NCBI GenBank assembly: GCA_002025945.1 | Contig: MWOO01000188.1 | Location: 62,001 to 126,000, forward strand | Origin: Prochlorococcus sp. HOT208_60m_813O14 | GTDB taxonomy: Bacteria > Cyanobacteriota > Cyanobacteriia > PCC-6307 > Cyanobiaceae | Direction: 5' to 3' | Length of the DNA: 64,000 nucleotides | Part shown: piece after piece, positions 21,976 to 32,423 of the stretch | How positions within the stretch are numbered: position 1 is the first letter of the stretch | Layout: every line of letters starts with the position of its first letter | The notes under the pieces: model-generated | The model's input: the letters and a program-made list of their open reading frames with translations, nothing else | What the model was told of the DNA's origin: nothing | Database searches by the model: none | Made by a program: the position numbers and the translations under genes

Positions 21976-22046
21976 GCGGGCGTGGTTTAGTGGTAAAACC
22001 TCAGCCTTCCAAGCTGAAGATGCGGGTTCGATTCCCGCCGCCCGCT
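21976..22046 (+). tRNA. tRNA-Gly(UCC)
   Basis: GCGGGCG/CGCCCGC acceptor stem, anticodon loop CTTCCAA, GGTTCGATTCC T-arm; 71 nt. Confidence 0.95.
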
Positions 22047-24080
22047 TTAGAATAAATTATTTTTTGCCTCAAATACTTCCTCTGAAATGATTAATAAAGA
22101 GCTTCTACTCTTTATTGAAACAGATTTTTCATTGATAGTTAGGGGTTCAAAAATCTCACACATGCTAGTGTCAATAACTTTTAACCAATTATATTTACAT
22201 TTCGGTAAGGGGAAATCGATACTTTTTGAATATGCATTTAAACCTATCCAGACCAGAGGATTAGTAATGCCTTTGTTAATGCTAAAAACAACTGTGTGAG
22301 ACCAACTACTCCAGTCGGGATTATCTAACTTTGTTCCATGCCAATGATATGTTGGAATATTTTCATTGGTTTGATTATTAGGTAAGAATGATGGATTAAA
22401 AATGTTTATTAGTTTTTTTCTGATTTTTATAACGTATTTAAAATATTCAAATAATTCTAAGTCTTGTTGACCATGTTCCCAATTCATCCAGCCCAATAAA
22501 TTATTTTGACACCAAGAATTATTGTTACCGCCTTGTGATCTTCCTATCTCATCACCCATAAGTATCATTGGAACCCCTTTAGATATAAGTAAACTAAGAA
22601 TAAGATTTTTTTGTTGTCTTTTTCTTAAATCATTAATAGAAGAGTTTGTAGTTGGTCCCTCTATACCATGATTCCAAGAATTGTTATGGTTATCACCATC
22701 TCTGTTTTGCTCGCTGTTGGCAAAATTATGTTTTCGATTGAAAGTTACTAAATCTTTTAGAGTGAATCCATCATGTGAAGTAATAAAGTTTATTGATTTT
22801 GGTAAAATAGCATCTTCTTTATAAATTGATGGAGTACCCTTGATTTTATCGCTCATATTCCAAGCTGTATCTTTATCCCCCTTCCAAAATCTCCGCAAGT
22901 CATCTCTAAAATGACCATTCCAAGTGAAAGTATTCTTAGATGGGAAATTACCTAATTTATATAAACCACCGCAATCCCATGGCTCACTTATAAACTTTAT
23001 ATCAACAAGTTCTGGTTCACATTCTATATCTTCAAAAATTGGAGGATTATCGAGTGGCGAGAGATTTTCTCCTCTTGATAAAGCAATACCTAAATCAAAT
23101 CTAAAACCATCTACTCCAAATTCACTCGCCCAACACTTTAATGATTCAATTATTAGTTTTCTAACTAATCCTCTATTTGCTGCAATAGTATTCCCACAAC
23201 CAGATACGTCCTGATAATTTTTATCTTTCCCAATAAAGTAATAAAGGTTTTCATCTATACCTTTCCAACATATCGCAGGTCCTTGCGAATCTCCTTCTGA
23301 AGTATGATTGTATACGACATCTAAAATAACTTCAATGTCTGCCTTATGACACTCCTCTACTAATTTTCTAAATTCCTCTCTATTCTTTTCAGCTGATTCA
23401 TTCGTAAGATATTCAAAATGGGGAGTAAACCAATTAATTGGACTATACCCCCAAAAATTCTCTAAACCATTTGGTGCATCAGTTGGATCAAAACAAAAAA
23501 TTGGAAGTAATTCGATTGAGGTAATTCCTAGTTCTTTGAGATATGGAATTTTATTTAAAAATTTCTTGAAGCAACTTTCAGTTTTATCAGTTGATTCGGT
23601 GAAGGATTTGATATGGAGTTCATAAATAATTGTTTCTTCCCAAGAATGTTTCGGTCTTGGAAAATCCTTAAAATTAAATAATTTTCTATCGCAAACAACG
23701 CTTTTAAGACAAGAATTAGTATTTTCTTGTTTTTTTAATGCATTTTCTCTTTTATAACTTCCCCACCCAGTTATACCCCTTGAACATGGATCAATTAATA
23801 CTTTTTTTTCATAGTTATTATTTATAGCATTATTTTTTTGTTTTACTCTAAAAGCATAAATGCAACCTTCATTTAGATTTTTTACCTCTGCATGCCAGTA
23901 GGGACCTGTATTATGACTTTGATCTAGCTTAAATATACTTTTTGGGGAAATAGAGTCCTCTTTCTCAAACAATAAGATTTCTACATATTCTGCATTTGTG
24001 GCTACTAGCGAAAAATTAACCCCTTGTGAAGTTAGAGAACTTCCTAAGGGAAATGGGTTACCTTTATTGATATGAGTCAC
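22047..24080 (-). CDS. glgX: Isoamylase-type glycogen debranching enzyme
   Basis: YELHIKSFTES, ELLPIFCFDPTDAPNG..NFWGYSP, DVVYNHTSEG, VDGFRFDLGIAL, NFITSHDGFTLKDLVTFNRKHN. Confidence 0.92.
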   Translation of the reverse strand: MTHINKGNPFPLGSSLTSQGVNFSLVATNAEYVEILLFEKEDSISPKSIFKLDQSHNTGPYWHAEVKNLNEGCIYAFRVKQKNNAINNNYEKKVLIDPCSRGITGWGSYKRENALKKQENTNSCLKSVVCDRKLFNFKDFPRPKHSWEETIIYELHIKSFTESTDKTESCFKKFLNKIPYLKELGITSIELLPIFCFDPTDAPNGLENFWGYSPINWFTPHFEYLTNESAEKNREEFRKLVEECHKADIEVILDVVYNHTSEGDSQGPAICWKGIDENLYYFIGKDKNYQDVSGCGNTIAANRGLVRKLIIESLKCWASEFGVDGFRFDLGIALSRGENLSPLDNPPIFEDIECEPELVDIKFISEPWDCGGLYKLGNFPSKNTFTWNGHFRDDLRRFWKGDKDTAWNMSDKIKGTPSIYKEDAILPKSINFITSHDGFTLKDLVTFNRKHNFANSEQNRDGDNHNNSWNHGIEGPTTNSSINDLRKRQQKNLILSLLISKGVPMILMGDEIGRSQGGNNNSWCQNNLLGWMNWEHGQQDLELFEYFKYVIKIRKKLINIFNPSFLPNNQTNENIPTYHWHGTKLDNPDWSSWSHTVVFSINKGITNPLVWIGLNAYSKSIDFPLPKCKYNWLKVIDTSMCEIFEPLTINEKSVSIKSRSSLLIISEEVFEAKNNLF

Positions 24081-24704
24081 TTTCTCTTTATCATTGTTTA
24101 ATTAAATATTGAGATAATTTATTCAAATTACTGATATTAGAATAATAGATACAAAATTAAGAAAAAAAACTAAAATTTAAGGTTTCACTCATCAACTTTA
24201 TTAGATTTTGAGATTATTAATTTACTAATTAATAAATTTGTTTATCCATCTTCTTAATGCATAAAAAGATTTAGAGAGAAAGTTCAATAATGAAAAATCC
24301 AGATTTTTCTTGATTCCAAAATACAAATCATGCTTTTTCATGTGATGAGAAGGAAATATATCGGAAAATTAATAAAACATAATAAATTCTTCTATTTCTT
24401 AACTTCATGACCCTTTGATATTTCTCCTTTTGATAAATGAAGTTAGATTCTTTAAGGATAAATCTAGTGTTACCAATGGGTTTAGCCGTTTTATAATTAT
24501 ACGGGCTACTTTTAATATAAGAAAAAAATGCCGTTATAAAAATGAATAATGTAGCTAAATATGTTTATAAGATTTGTATAAAGCTTTGCGCCGCCAGCAT
24601 TTTCGGTTGCCGTATTTGTATTTGCTCCATATGATATGCAAGTTCGAGGTTTTTAGGCTTGATTAATACTCTTGTCTCTAAATCTCTGCTTTACAAACAA
24701 TTCA

Positions 24705-24980
24705 ATGAACAAAGCTGATTTAGTTAATCTTGTTGCGGCTCGTACAGAGCTCACAAAAACGGATGTTTCTTTAGTTGTTGATGCAGCTATTGAAACTATT
24801 GTTGATTCAGTAGTGGAAGGCAAAAAAGTCTCCATACTTGGATTTGGTTCTTTCGAGCCAAGAGATCGTTCTGCAAGACAGGGATTAAACCCTAAGACAG
24901 GCGAAAAAATAGCAATACCTGCTAAAAGAGTTCCAACATTCTCTGCAGGTAAACTTTTTAAGGATAGAGTTCAAGGTTAA
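24705..24980 (+). CDS. hupB: HU family DNA-binding protein
   Basis: MNKADLVNLVAARTELTKTDVSLVVDAAIE..GFGSFEPRDRSARQGLNPKTGEKIAIPAKRVPTFSAGKLFKD; start moved from 24672 to the ATG at 24705. Confidence 0.96.
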   Translation: MNKADLVNLVAARTELTKTDVSLVVDAAIETIVDSVVEGKKVSILGFGSFEPRDRSARQGLNPKTGEKIAIPAKRVPTFSAGKLFKDRVQG

Positions 24981-25011
24981 CTTTTTAACCTATTTCTTTT
25001 TTTAATACCAA

Positions 25012-25037
25012 GGTGCTCTTATTGGGCATCTTTTTTT
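25012..25037 (+). terminator. Rho-independent terminator downstream of HU gene
   Basis: GGTGCTC-TTATT-GGGCATC-TTTTTTT hairpin (with G-U pairs) plus T-tract. Confidence 0.75.
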
Positions 25038-25113
25038 ATTTCAATAAAATTCTACTAGCTCAATGACCAATACTCTTATAAAAGTATCTCAAATTTTGAA
25101 GCCTTAAGAAGTA

Positions 25114-25425
25114 ATGAAATATTTAACTTTTTTATTCCTAAAAATTTTGTTGTTGTCTAATTTTGTCATGGCAGAAACAATACCAACAAAATCCGAGATA
25201 TTAAAAGAATCTAGAGAATGTATTAAAGATTCTCAGACCCAAGTTTGTAAAGAATTAGTTTCTAAAATAGAAAAACTTCAATTAGTTGTATTTGACCAAA
25301 ATAGATTCAAATGTCAATCAAGTTTATTGGGGATGCAGTCGGCAATTATTGAAGCTTATTTTTTAAAAGATTTCTCAAATATGAGAATTTCATTTATGAT
25401 TCCATATGTGATTAAAAATTGTTAA
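25114..25425 (+). CDS. Hypothetical secreted protein (N-terminal signal-like sequence)
   Basis: MKYLTFLFLKILLLSNFVMAETIP...; Cys-containing 103 aa. Confidence 0.6.
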   Translation: MKYLTFLFLKILLLSNFVMAETIPTKSEILKESRECIKDSQTQVCKELVSKIEKLQLVVFDQNRFKCQSSLLGMQSAIIEAYFLKDFSNMRISFMIPYVIKNC

Positions 25426-25479
25426 TTATTAAACAATTTTATTTTTTTGGAATATTATTAATTTGGATTTTAAGTTGTA

Positions 25480-25725
25480 ATGGTAAAAGGTTTCTCTAAT
25501 AATGAAGTTAAAAATGATGCTGAAATAAAAGAATCTGAAAAAGAAAAAAAAGGCTTAGCAGCTTTTCTTAAAGGCAAGAAATTTACTTACACTTTGCCAG
25601 GTAAAAAACAAATAAATATTTTTGGATATATAGTATTGGGTTTAAATATGATTTTAATATTGCTTGTCATCCTTTATTTAAAGAATCAAGAATTCCATGA
25701 CTTTGTTTTTAATGTTGGTCGTTAA
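25480..25725 (+). CDS. Hypothetical single-TM small protein
   Basis: Charged N-terminus, C-terminal TM segment IFGYIVLGLNMILILLVILYL. Confidence 0.6.
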   Translation: MVKGFSNNEVKNDAEIKESEKEKKGLAAFLKGKKFTYTLPGKKQINIFGYIVLGLNMILILLVILYLKNQEFHDFVFNVGR

Positions 25726-25781
25726 ATATTTTTAGATCGAAAAATTTTTTTAAGTGATATATTTAAATTTTAGAAATTCTT

Positions 25782-26039
25782 ATGAAGGTAGTAAATTTAG
25801 TTTTTCAAGTATTTTTTTTGTTAGTAATCCTTCTATTTTTGATATATTTTCTAACAGGTTATGACTCAGCTTTTGAGGCGGACCAGAATTGTCATTCACA
25901 TCTTTCAAGTTACGATAAGCTTTCTGGAAATTATGGTTGTGATCATGACACTGAGACACATCAGTGGATACTCTACGAATCAAATGACAACGCCGAACCA
26001 GCTAAGATTATTGAGAAATTTAGGTACAAATTTTTATAA
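25782..26039 (+). CDS. Hypothetical N-terminally anchored protein with His/Cys-rich segment
   Basis: TM segment then FEADQNCHSHLSSYDKLSGNYGCDHDTETHQWILYE; ATG follows the preceding gene at short spacing. Confidence 0.6.
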   Translation: MKVVNLVFQVFFLLVILLFLIYFLTGYDSAFEADQNCHSHLSSYDKLSGNYGCDHDTETHQWILYESNDNAEPAKIIEKFRYKFL

Positions 26040-26246
26040 CTCTAATTTTTTATAAAAAAACTTTGCACTTATTATGGATATAAATCCTGTAATTGAGAAA
26101 GTAAGATACTGATATATGCTTCCTTCTATGTAAATTTTATTTTTATATAAAGGATAATCTATGAAAGAACCTAATGTACCCCAAATTATTACCCATAAAG
26201 ATATGTATAAGATTACTTTTGTCGGATTAGATTTTTTTTCTTCCAT
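26034..26246 (-). CDS. Hypothetical two-TM small membrane protein
   Basis: MEEKKSNPTKVILYISLWVIIWGTLGSFIDYPLYKNKIYIEGSIYQYLTFSITGFIS; immediately downstream of the HLIP on the same strand. Confidence 0.6.
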   Translation of the reverse strand: MEEKKSNPTKVILYISLWVIIWGTLGSFIDYPLYKNKIYIEGSIYQYLTFSITGFISIISAKFFYKKLEL

Positions 26247-26248
26247 TT

Positions 26249-26494
26249 TTAATTGATACCAAAAATTGATGAAGTCACTGGTCTGCCGCTAAAAACTAAC
26301 TCGGTTAATATAAGCATTAAGAATCCGATCATAGCAGCTCTACCATTTACGAGTTCAGCGCTGCTATTAAATCCAAAAACATTTTTTACTTCATCTCCCT
26401 GATTATCTACCCACTTTGAGTATTCATTATTAGTTGAGGATGTATTAGTAAAATCATCATTTTGATTTCCAATTGGAGAGTCTTTTTTTTGCAT
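26249..26494 (-). CDS. hli: High light-inducible protein (HLIP / CAB-like)
   Basis: FGFNSSAELVNGRAAMIGFLMLILTELVFSG: chlorophyll-binding ExxNGRxAMIG motif. Confidence 0.93.
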   Translation of the reverse strand: MQKKDSPIGNQNDDFTNTSSTNNEYSKWVDNQGDEVKNVFGFNSSAELVNGRAAMIGFLMLILTELVFSGRPVTSSIFGIN

Positions 26495-26540
26495 AAAGTC
26501 TTTTTTTATTTATATTAATAATTTTAAAACTAATTTATTA

Positions 26541-27566
26541 TTAAATTACACTCGATATCATAAAAAAAATTAAGACAAAAACTATTATCCATAAAAATTG
26601 TAATCTCAAGATTAATTGACAAATTAATTTTATTTTCTCTTCAGTGCAATTATCTCCATTAGCATTGATTATTGGCTTTTCAATAATTTCATTTTTATAT
26701 TTACTTTTCCCTCCCAATTTAATACCTGAAATATAGGCAAATATAGCTTCCGAAATTCCAGCATTAGGCGAATCATATTTTTTGCCATCAAGATAGCTTT
26801 TTTTTACGATTGATCCATAATTATTAACTTTGTGGCTAACTAAAGGTAAAGTGAATAAAACTAATCTTGAAGGAACAAACGTAAAAATATCTTCAATTTT
26901 TGCACTGAAAAAACCCAAATATCTAAAATAATCATATTTGTAACCTATCATTGAATCTAGAGTACTGATGGCTTTATAAGAAAAACCTAGAGATAAGGGT
27001 CCTGGTAGGAAAATTGAAATCTTCATAAATATAATTCCAACGAAAATCCAAAATAATGGCCCAAATATTCCATCAACTGAATTTTCTGTGAGGCTCTCGG
27101 TACTTGATCTCAAGAGATGTTTTATAGAAGATGAGCTTACATCCCTACTCACTATTCTTTGTACCTTCTCTTTGATTATTTTCTTATTTTGATCATTAAT
27201 TTTTTTGCGTTCTATTAGCTCTGTAATCTCTTTCACACTTGAAATAAGTCCCTTAGTCGCAATACAACTTGAAAGTCCAAAAAAAATTAACAATCCACCA
27301 AAAAAGTGATTTCTTGATTGCACATAATTGAGTTCTATCAATTTTCCTAAACCAAAACTCATTCCAATAGTGGATATAGCTAAGATAAAACCTCCCCAAA
27401 ACAATATATTTTTATTTTCTCCAAAATTATTTATGAGGTAATCAGATATTTTTTGTATATAAAAGCCAATTACTTGAACAGGGTGTATTAAGAATCTTGG
27501 ATCACCGGTCAATAAATCAAATCCAATCGATCCAAGAAATATTAAAAATAAATTTATTTCAGCCAA
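26541..27566 (-). CDS. cbiB: Adenosylcobinamide-phosphate synthase (CbiB/CobD)
   Basis: [26 protein letters not shown].., [30 protein letters not shown]. Confidence 0.95.
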   Translation of the reverse strand: MAEINLFLIFLGSIGFDLLTGDPRFLIHPVQVIGFYIQKISDYLINNFGENKNILFWGGFILAISTIGMSFGLGKLIELNYVQSRNHFFGGLLIFFGLSSCIATKGLISSVKEITELIERKKINDQNKKIIKEKVQRIVSRDVSSSSIKHLLRSSTESLTENSVDGIFGPLFWIFVGIIFMKISIFLPGPLSLGFSYKAISTLDSMIGYKYDYFRYLGFFSAKIEDIFTFVPSRLVLFTLPLVSHKVNNYGSIVKKSYLDGKKYDSPNAGISEAIFAYISGIKLGGKSKYKNEIIEKPIINANGDNCTEEKIKLICQLILRLQFLWIIVFVLIFFMISSVI

Positions 27567-28543
27567 CTGAACATCGAGCGTAAACCTTTACCTACTTTCT
27601 CTATTTCATGTTTTGAGTTGTCTTCTCTTAATTTTGTCATTAAGGGTTTATTTTTATCACATTCTTCCACAAAATTCTTAGCGAAAGTTCCATCTTGAAT
27701 ATCTTTTAGAATTTTCTGCATTTCTTTCTTTGTCTCAATATTTATAAGTCTTTTACCACTTACATAATCTCCATATTCTGCAGTATTTGAAATGGAATCT
27801 CTCATTTGAGATAAGCCTCCCTTAACCATTAAATCAACAATAAGTTTAACTTCATGTAAGCATTCGAAGTAAGCAAGTTCTGGCTGATATCCTGCCTCTA
27901 CAAGAGTTTCGAAGCCTGCTTTGACGAGTTCTGATAATCCCCCGCACAAAACCGCTTGTTCTCCAAATAAATCAGTTTCTGTTTCTTCTTTGAAATTTGT
28001 TTCAAGAATCCCAGCTCTCGTTCCGCCAATCCCTTTAGCGTAAGCCATCGCCAATGATCTTGCACTTCCGGAAGAATCCTGCTCTACTGCAAACAATGCT
28101 GGAACTCCTTGACCATTCTGATATTCCCAACGAACAGTGTGTCCAGGTCCTTTTGGGGCAATCATTACAACATCCACAAAACTAGGAGGTTTGATAAGTC
28201 CGAATCTTATATTGAAGCCATGAGCAAAACTTAATATCTTTCCTTCTTTTAAGTTTGGTTCTATTTCTTTAAGGTAAACATCTTTCTGAAACTCATCTGG
28301 GAGGAGAATCATAATCCAGTCTGCTTTTTCGCAAGCTTCAGAAACGCTAAACACTTGCAAACCGTCGCTAATAGCTTTGCTTTCAGACTTACTGCCTTTG
28401 TATAATCCAACAATTACATCCATACCGCTATCTTTAAGGTTTAAGGCATGTGCATGTCCTTGTGAACCATATCCAATAATCGCTATTGTTTTATTATTTA
28501 AAAGACTTAGATCTGCATCTGTGTCGTAAAAGAGTTGGGTCAT
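27554..28543 (-). CDS. ilvC: Ketol-acid reductoisomerase
   Basis: [53 protein letters not shown]. Confidence 0.98.
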   Translation of the reverse strand: MTQLFYDTDADLSLLNNKTIAIIGYGSQGHAHALNLKDSGMDVIVGLYKGSKSESKAISDGLQVFSVSEACEKADWIMILLPDEFQKDVYLKEIEPNLKEGKILSFAHGFNIRFGLIKPPSFVDVVMIAPKGPGHTVRWEYQNGQGVPALFAVEQDSSGSARSLAMAYAKGIGGTRAGILETNFKEETETDLFGEQAVLCGGLSELVKAGFETLVEAGYQPELAYFECLHEVKLIVDLMVKGGLSQMRDSISNTAEYGDYVSGKRLINIETKKEMQKILKDIQDGTFAKNFVEECDKNKPLMTKLREDNSKHEIEKVGKGLRSMFSWLK

Positions 28544-28653
28544 TAGTTGTAGCTTCTTTACATTTGATAATTAATATTTTAGACATTAAAGGTGTAAATT
28601 AACCAAAAAATTATCAATTTAAGAATTAAAATTAAAATATTTATTTAGAAACT

Positions 28654-29265
28654 TTAAGACTGATTTGCTTCGCTTGGATGTGTTATTACTCTATCAATTA
28701 AGCCATAGTTTTTTGCTTCTTCCGCACTTAAAAAATAATCTCTATCAGTATCCTTTTCAATTTTCTCAAATGATTGACCTGTCATATCTGCCATAGACAT
28801 ATTTAACATATCTTTAATTCTTAAAATTTCTTTGGCTTCTATTTCAATATCACTTGCTTGGCGTTGAGATGTCCCTCCTAGGGGTTGATGAATCATTATT
28901 CTGCTATGAGGCAAAGCAACTCTTTTACCTTTTGTGCCAGCGGCCAAAAGGAACGCTCCCATTGAAGCGGCGAGGCCTACGCAGATTGTTACTACATCAC
29001 TTTTTACGTATTTGATAGTGTCATATATAGCCAAACCAGCAGTTACTGATCCTCCTGGGCTATTAATATATAAATATATTGGTTTGGAGTTATCATCAGA
29101 ATCTAGATAAAGCATTTGTGCAACGAGGCTATTAGCAATACCATCATTCACTTCTTGGCCAAGAAAAAGAATTCTTTCAACACCTAGTCTTGTATATATG
29201 TCGACCCATCTTTCGTATTGACTTCCTGGAAGTCTGTAAGGCACGCTTGGAGTTCCTATTGGCAT
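28654..29265 (-). CDS. clpP: ATP-dependent Clp protease proteolytic subunit
   Basis: [37 protein letters not shown] (catalytic Ser), [14 protein letters not shown]. Confidence 0.97.
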   Translation of the reverse strand: MPIGTPSVPYRLPGSQYERWVDIYTRLGVERILFLGQEVNDGIANSLVAQMLYLDSDDNSKPIYLYINSPGGSVTAGLAIYDTIKYVKSDVVTICVGLAASMGAFLLAAGTKGKRVALPHSRIMIHQPLGGTSQRQASDIEIEAKEILRIKDMLNMSMADMTGQSFEKIEKDTDRDYFLSAEEAKNYGLIDRVITHPSEANQS

Positions 29266-29289
29266 GATTTTAAAATAGTTTTTTGAGAG

Positions 29290-29961
29290 TTAAATTTTAT
29301 TTGGTAAATCTTTTTGACTTGTGAGTATTCTATCGATAACTCCATAATCTAGGGCTTCTTGGGGGTTGAGATAACTCATCCTGTCAGAGTCTTTTGAGAG
29401 TTCTTCGATAGTCTTTCCAGTATTACGAGATAAAATCTCCAGCATTGATTTTTTATTTTTCAAAACTTCCTCTGCTCTTATTTGGATATCGGTTGCCTGG
29501 CCTCTTGCTCCGCTTATAGGTTGATGTAAAACAATAGAAGCATGTGGAAGAGCTGCTCTTTGCCCCTTAGTGCCAGATGAAAGGATAACTGCAGCAGTAC
29601 CCATTGCTTGTCCGATACATATTGTGTGAACTGGAGGCTTAATGTAGCTTATTGTATCGCAGATGGCGAAAGCTTCTGTTTCAAAACCAACTGCGTCACC
29701 AGTGTACCAACTTGTACCAGTTGAATTTATATAGAAATAGATAGGTTTTTCAGGATCCTCAAACTCTAGGTAAAGAAGTTGAGCAATAATTAACTCAGTA
29801 ACATCCATTCCTAGCTGTCTTTTCGCATCATCATCAGAGAATAATGGTAAACCAAGATAGACTATTCTTTCCTTGAGTAAAAGAGAGGGGAGATCTGGGG
29901 GAGGGGTCCTCATAACGGTGTTTTCGCCGTAATAAGGAGCAGATACAGTCATTTGTATCAC
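29290..29961 (-). CDS. clpR: ClpR: ClpP-like subunit without the catalytic Ser
   Basis: Aligned active-site segment GQAMGTAAVILSSGTKGQR has Gly where ClpP has Ser; LPHASIVLHQPISG retained. Confidence 0.92.
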   Translation of the reverse strand: MIQMTVSAPYYGENTVMRTPPPDLPSLLLKERIVYLGLPLFSDDDAKRQLGMDVTELIIAQLLYLEFEDPEKPIYFYINSTGTSWYTGDAVGFETEAFAICDTISYIKPPVHTICIGQAMGTAAVILSSGTKGQRAALPHASIVLHQPISGARGQATDIQIRAEEVLKNKKSMLEILSRNTGKTIEELSKDSDRMSYLNPQEALDYGVIDRILTSQKDLPNKI

Positions 29962-29993
29962 AAAGATTAAGATTTATTTGATTCTAGCTATAT

Positions 29994-31103
29994 TTAGCCC
30001 TGTGTCGCTGGTGATTTAAAAGATTTGTTTGACTCAGGATTATTTATCAGTTTTCCAAACACCATTCTTCCAGTGGGAGTTTGTAATGCTCCAGTAATGA
30101 CAATATCTAATCTGCTTCCCACAAAATTCTTTGCCTCATCAATGACAACCATTGTTCCATCATCTAAATAACCAATTCCTTGCATTTTTTCTTTGCCCTC
30201 TCTTACGATTTTTATATTAAGTGATTCTCCTGGCTGTACTTCTGGTCTTAGAGCAATAACCAAATCACTCAAATTCATAACTTTTAATTCTTTAACTTCA
30301 GCAATCTGAGAGAGATTATAATCAGCTGTAATTAAAGTTCCTGTCATATCCTCAGTAATTTTCAAAAGTTTTTCATCTACCCCATCACCTTCATACTTTG
30401 TTGGATTTATTACAAGTCTTCTACCGTATAAATCTCTTAATTCTTTCAATAACTTAAGACCTCTTCTGCCTTTTGATCTTTTTTCATTACTGCTGGAGTC
30501 AGCTAAAGTTTGTAATTCATCAATTACACTTTGAGCAACAATTAATTGCCCTTCTAACAAGCCGCAACTTAATAGCCCATTTATTCTGCCATCAATAATC
30601 ACACTGGTATCTAGAATTTTTGGACTTGCAGCAGGTAGTATTCCTTCATTAACTAAATATGCATCAGTATTATTTGGATTGAATAATCTCAATAATGTTC
30701 TTCCATGGGTATCTGCCAATTTATAACCAAGCACACCAAAGAAAATATTACTTAAAATGGCTGCTAAAGGTTTTGCAAAAAAGACTTCTCTAGGGAATGG
30801 AATCAATAATATTGGAGCAAGTAAGAGATTCGCTACGAGTAATCCTAAAATTAATCCAACTGACCTGCTTATTAATAAGTCAGTTGGCATTGTCTTTATT
30901 TGATCAAGAAACGTTTTTCTAAGTTGAAGGAAAACAAAACCAGCTGCTAATCCTATGAAAAAACCTATTATCGCTAAAACAATTCTAAAACCTTCTACAT
31001 TAGAGACCTGTTTGAGTATATCTACTGGCAATAAGTCAACCCCTAGCCATCCTGAAGCAGCTCCGGACAATACAAATAAAATTAATACTAAGGTATCTGT
31101 CAT
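29994..31103 (-). CDS. PIN/TRAM domain-containing membrane protein
   Basis: 4-TM N-terminus, PIN segment ILDTSVIIDGRINGLL..TADYNLSQIAEV, TRAM segment VVIDEAKNFVGSRLDIVITGALQTPTGRMVFG. Confidence 0.9.
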   Translation of the reverse strand: MTDTLVLILFVLSGAASGWLGVDLLPVDILKQVSNVEGFRIVLAIIGFFIGLAAGFVFLQLRKTFLDQIKTMPTDLLISRSVGLILGLLVANLLLAPILLIPFPREVFFAKPLAAILSNIFFGVLGYKLADTHGRTLLRLFNPNNTDAYLVNEGILPAASPKILDTSVIIDGRINGLLSCGLLEGQLIVAQSVIDELQTLADSSSNEKRSKGRRGLKLLKELRDLYGRRLVINPTKYEGDGVDEKLLKITEDMTGTLITADYNLSQIAEVKELKVMNLSDLVIALRPEVQPGESLNIKIVREGKEKMQGIGYLDDGTMVVIDEAKNFVGSRLDIVITGALQTPTGRMVFGKLINNPESNKSFKSPATQG

Positions 31104-31199
31104 ATCTATAATCTACTAGGATTTATTAATTGAGTAAATAAGGATTTTATTTTTTTCGATCCTTAATACTTTTTTGGAGCTTAAAAATGAATTTAAATT

Positions 31200-32423
31200 A
31201 TGAATAAGTTTCCAAGAAGTGCTTATGTGCACATCCCTTTTTGCCATAGAAGGTGCTTTTATTGCGATTTTGCAGTTATTCCACTAGGGAATAAAGTTGA
31301 AACTTTGCAAGGTTATGGGAGCAAAACTGTTAAAGAATATTTGCACTTTTTATACAAAGAAATATTGTCAATTAAGCATAAATCACCTCTTTCGACAATT
31401 TATGTAGGTGGTGGGACACCATCAATTTTAGATCCTAAACAAATCAAAGAATTAATAAATCTTTTTAAAGAAAATTATGGAATTGATTATGGCGCTGAAA
31501 TTACTATGGAGGTTGACCCAGCTAGTTTCAATCAAGATGATCTTCATGGATTCATAAATGCTGGAATAAATAGATTTAGCCTCGGAGTACAAAGTTTTAA
31601 TAATCAGATACTTCAAAAGTCGGGAAGGCGGCATTTGAGAGAAGATGCTGAGAAATCTTGCTTATTGTTAAAGAGAGAATATGATTCTGGGTTAATAAAA
31701 AGCTGGAGCCTAGATTTAATTCAAAATTTGCCACTTAGTGGATTTAATGAATGGAAAGATGACTTAAAAAAAGCTATATCATTTTCGCCTCCACATATAT
31801 CCATTTACGATTTAAATATTGAAAATGGAACTGTTTTTAAAAAATTAGTTAATTTGGGAAAATTAAAACTTCCAAGTGATGAAGAAGCTTTTAAAAATAC
31901 TGAATCAACTCATTTAACTTTAAAAGAAGCAGGGTACTCAAGATATGAAATTTCTAATTATTCTCTCCCAAGGCATCAATCGAGACACAATAGAGTTTAT
32001 TGGAGTGGTTTAGGCTGGTGGAGTTTTGGTCAAGGTTCCACTAGTTCACCTTGGGGGGAAAAGTTTACTAGACCAAGGGTTAGTAGAGAATATAAAGAAT
32101 GGGTAAATAAACAATATGAACGTAATTTAGATTCATCACTTACTAATAAGGAGTTTATATATAAAGAACTTGATGAAAAAATAATGTTGGGATTAAGACT
32201 CAAAGAGGGTGTAGATATCAAAGAATTGTTTAAAGAACAAAACTGGGAAAACAAAAAATTTGAAAGCAACTTCAGAAAATTGCTTAAAGAATGGGAAAGA
32301 TTTCTTGATAGTGGACTACTAGTAAAAAAGGGGAATAGATTCTTTTTAAGTGAGCCTAGAGGAATGGAACTAAGCAATCAAGTTCTTGTTTCTATGTTTA
32401 AGTGGTGTGATGAGATTATTTAA
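31200..32423 (+). CDS. hemW: HemW-like radical SAM protein
   Basis: AYVHIPFCHRRCFYCDF (CxxxCxxC), YVGGGTPSIL, RFSLGVQSFN. Confidence 0.95.
   Translation: MNKFPRSAYVHIPFCHRRCFYCDFAVIPLGNKVETLQGYGSKTVKEYLHFLYKEILSIKHKSPLSTIYVGGGTPSILDPKQIKELINLFKENYGIDYGAEITMEVDPASFNQDDLHGFINAGINRFSLGVQSFNNQILQKSGRRHLREDAEKSCLLLKREYDSGLIKSWSLDLIQNLPLSGFNEWKDDLKKAISFSPPHISIYDLNIENGTVFKKLVNLGKLKLPSDEEAFKNTESTHLTLKEAGYSRYEISNYSLPRHQSRHNRVYWSGLGWWSFGQGSTSSPWGEKFTRPRVSREYKEWVNKQYERNLDSSLTNKEFIYKELDEKIMLGLRLKEGVDIKELFKEQNWENKKFESNFRKLLKEWERFLDSGLLVKKGNRFFLSEPRGMELSNQVLVSMFKWCDEII

Noticed and set aside
24973-24999. GGTTAACTTTTTAACC + T-run as a second terminator after HU
   Set aside because: Only a 5-bp AT-rich stem including the stop codon; the stronger hairpin at 25012-25037 explains termination.
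25780-25983. Minus-strand 67-aa ORF
   Set aside because: Overlaps the better plus-strand ORF 25782-26039, which has a TM segment and a good position; antisense version looks random.
25861-26055. Plus-strand 64-aa ORF in another frame
   Set aside because: Nested out of frame in 25782-26039 without distinguishing features.
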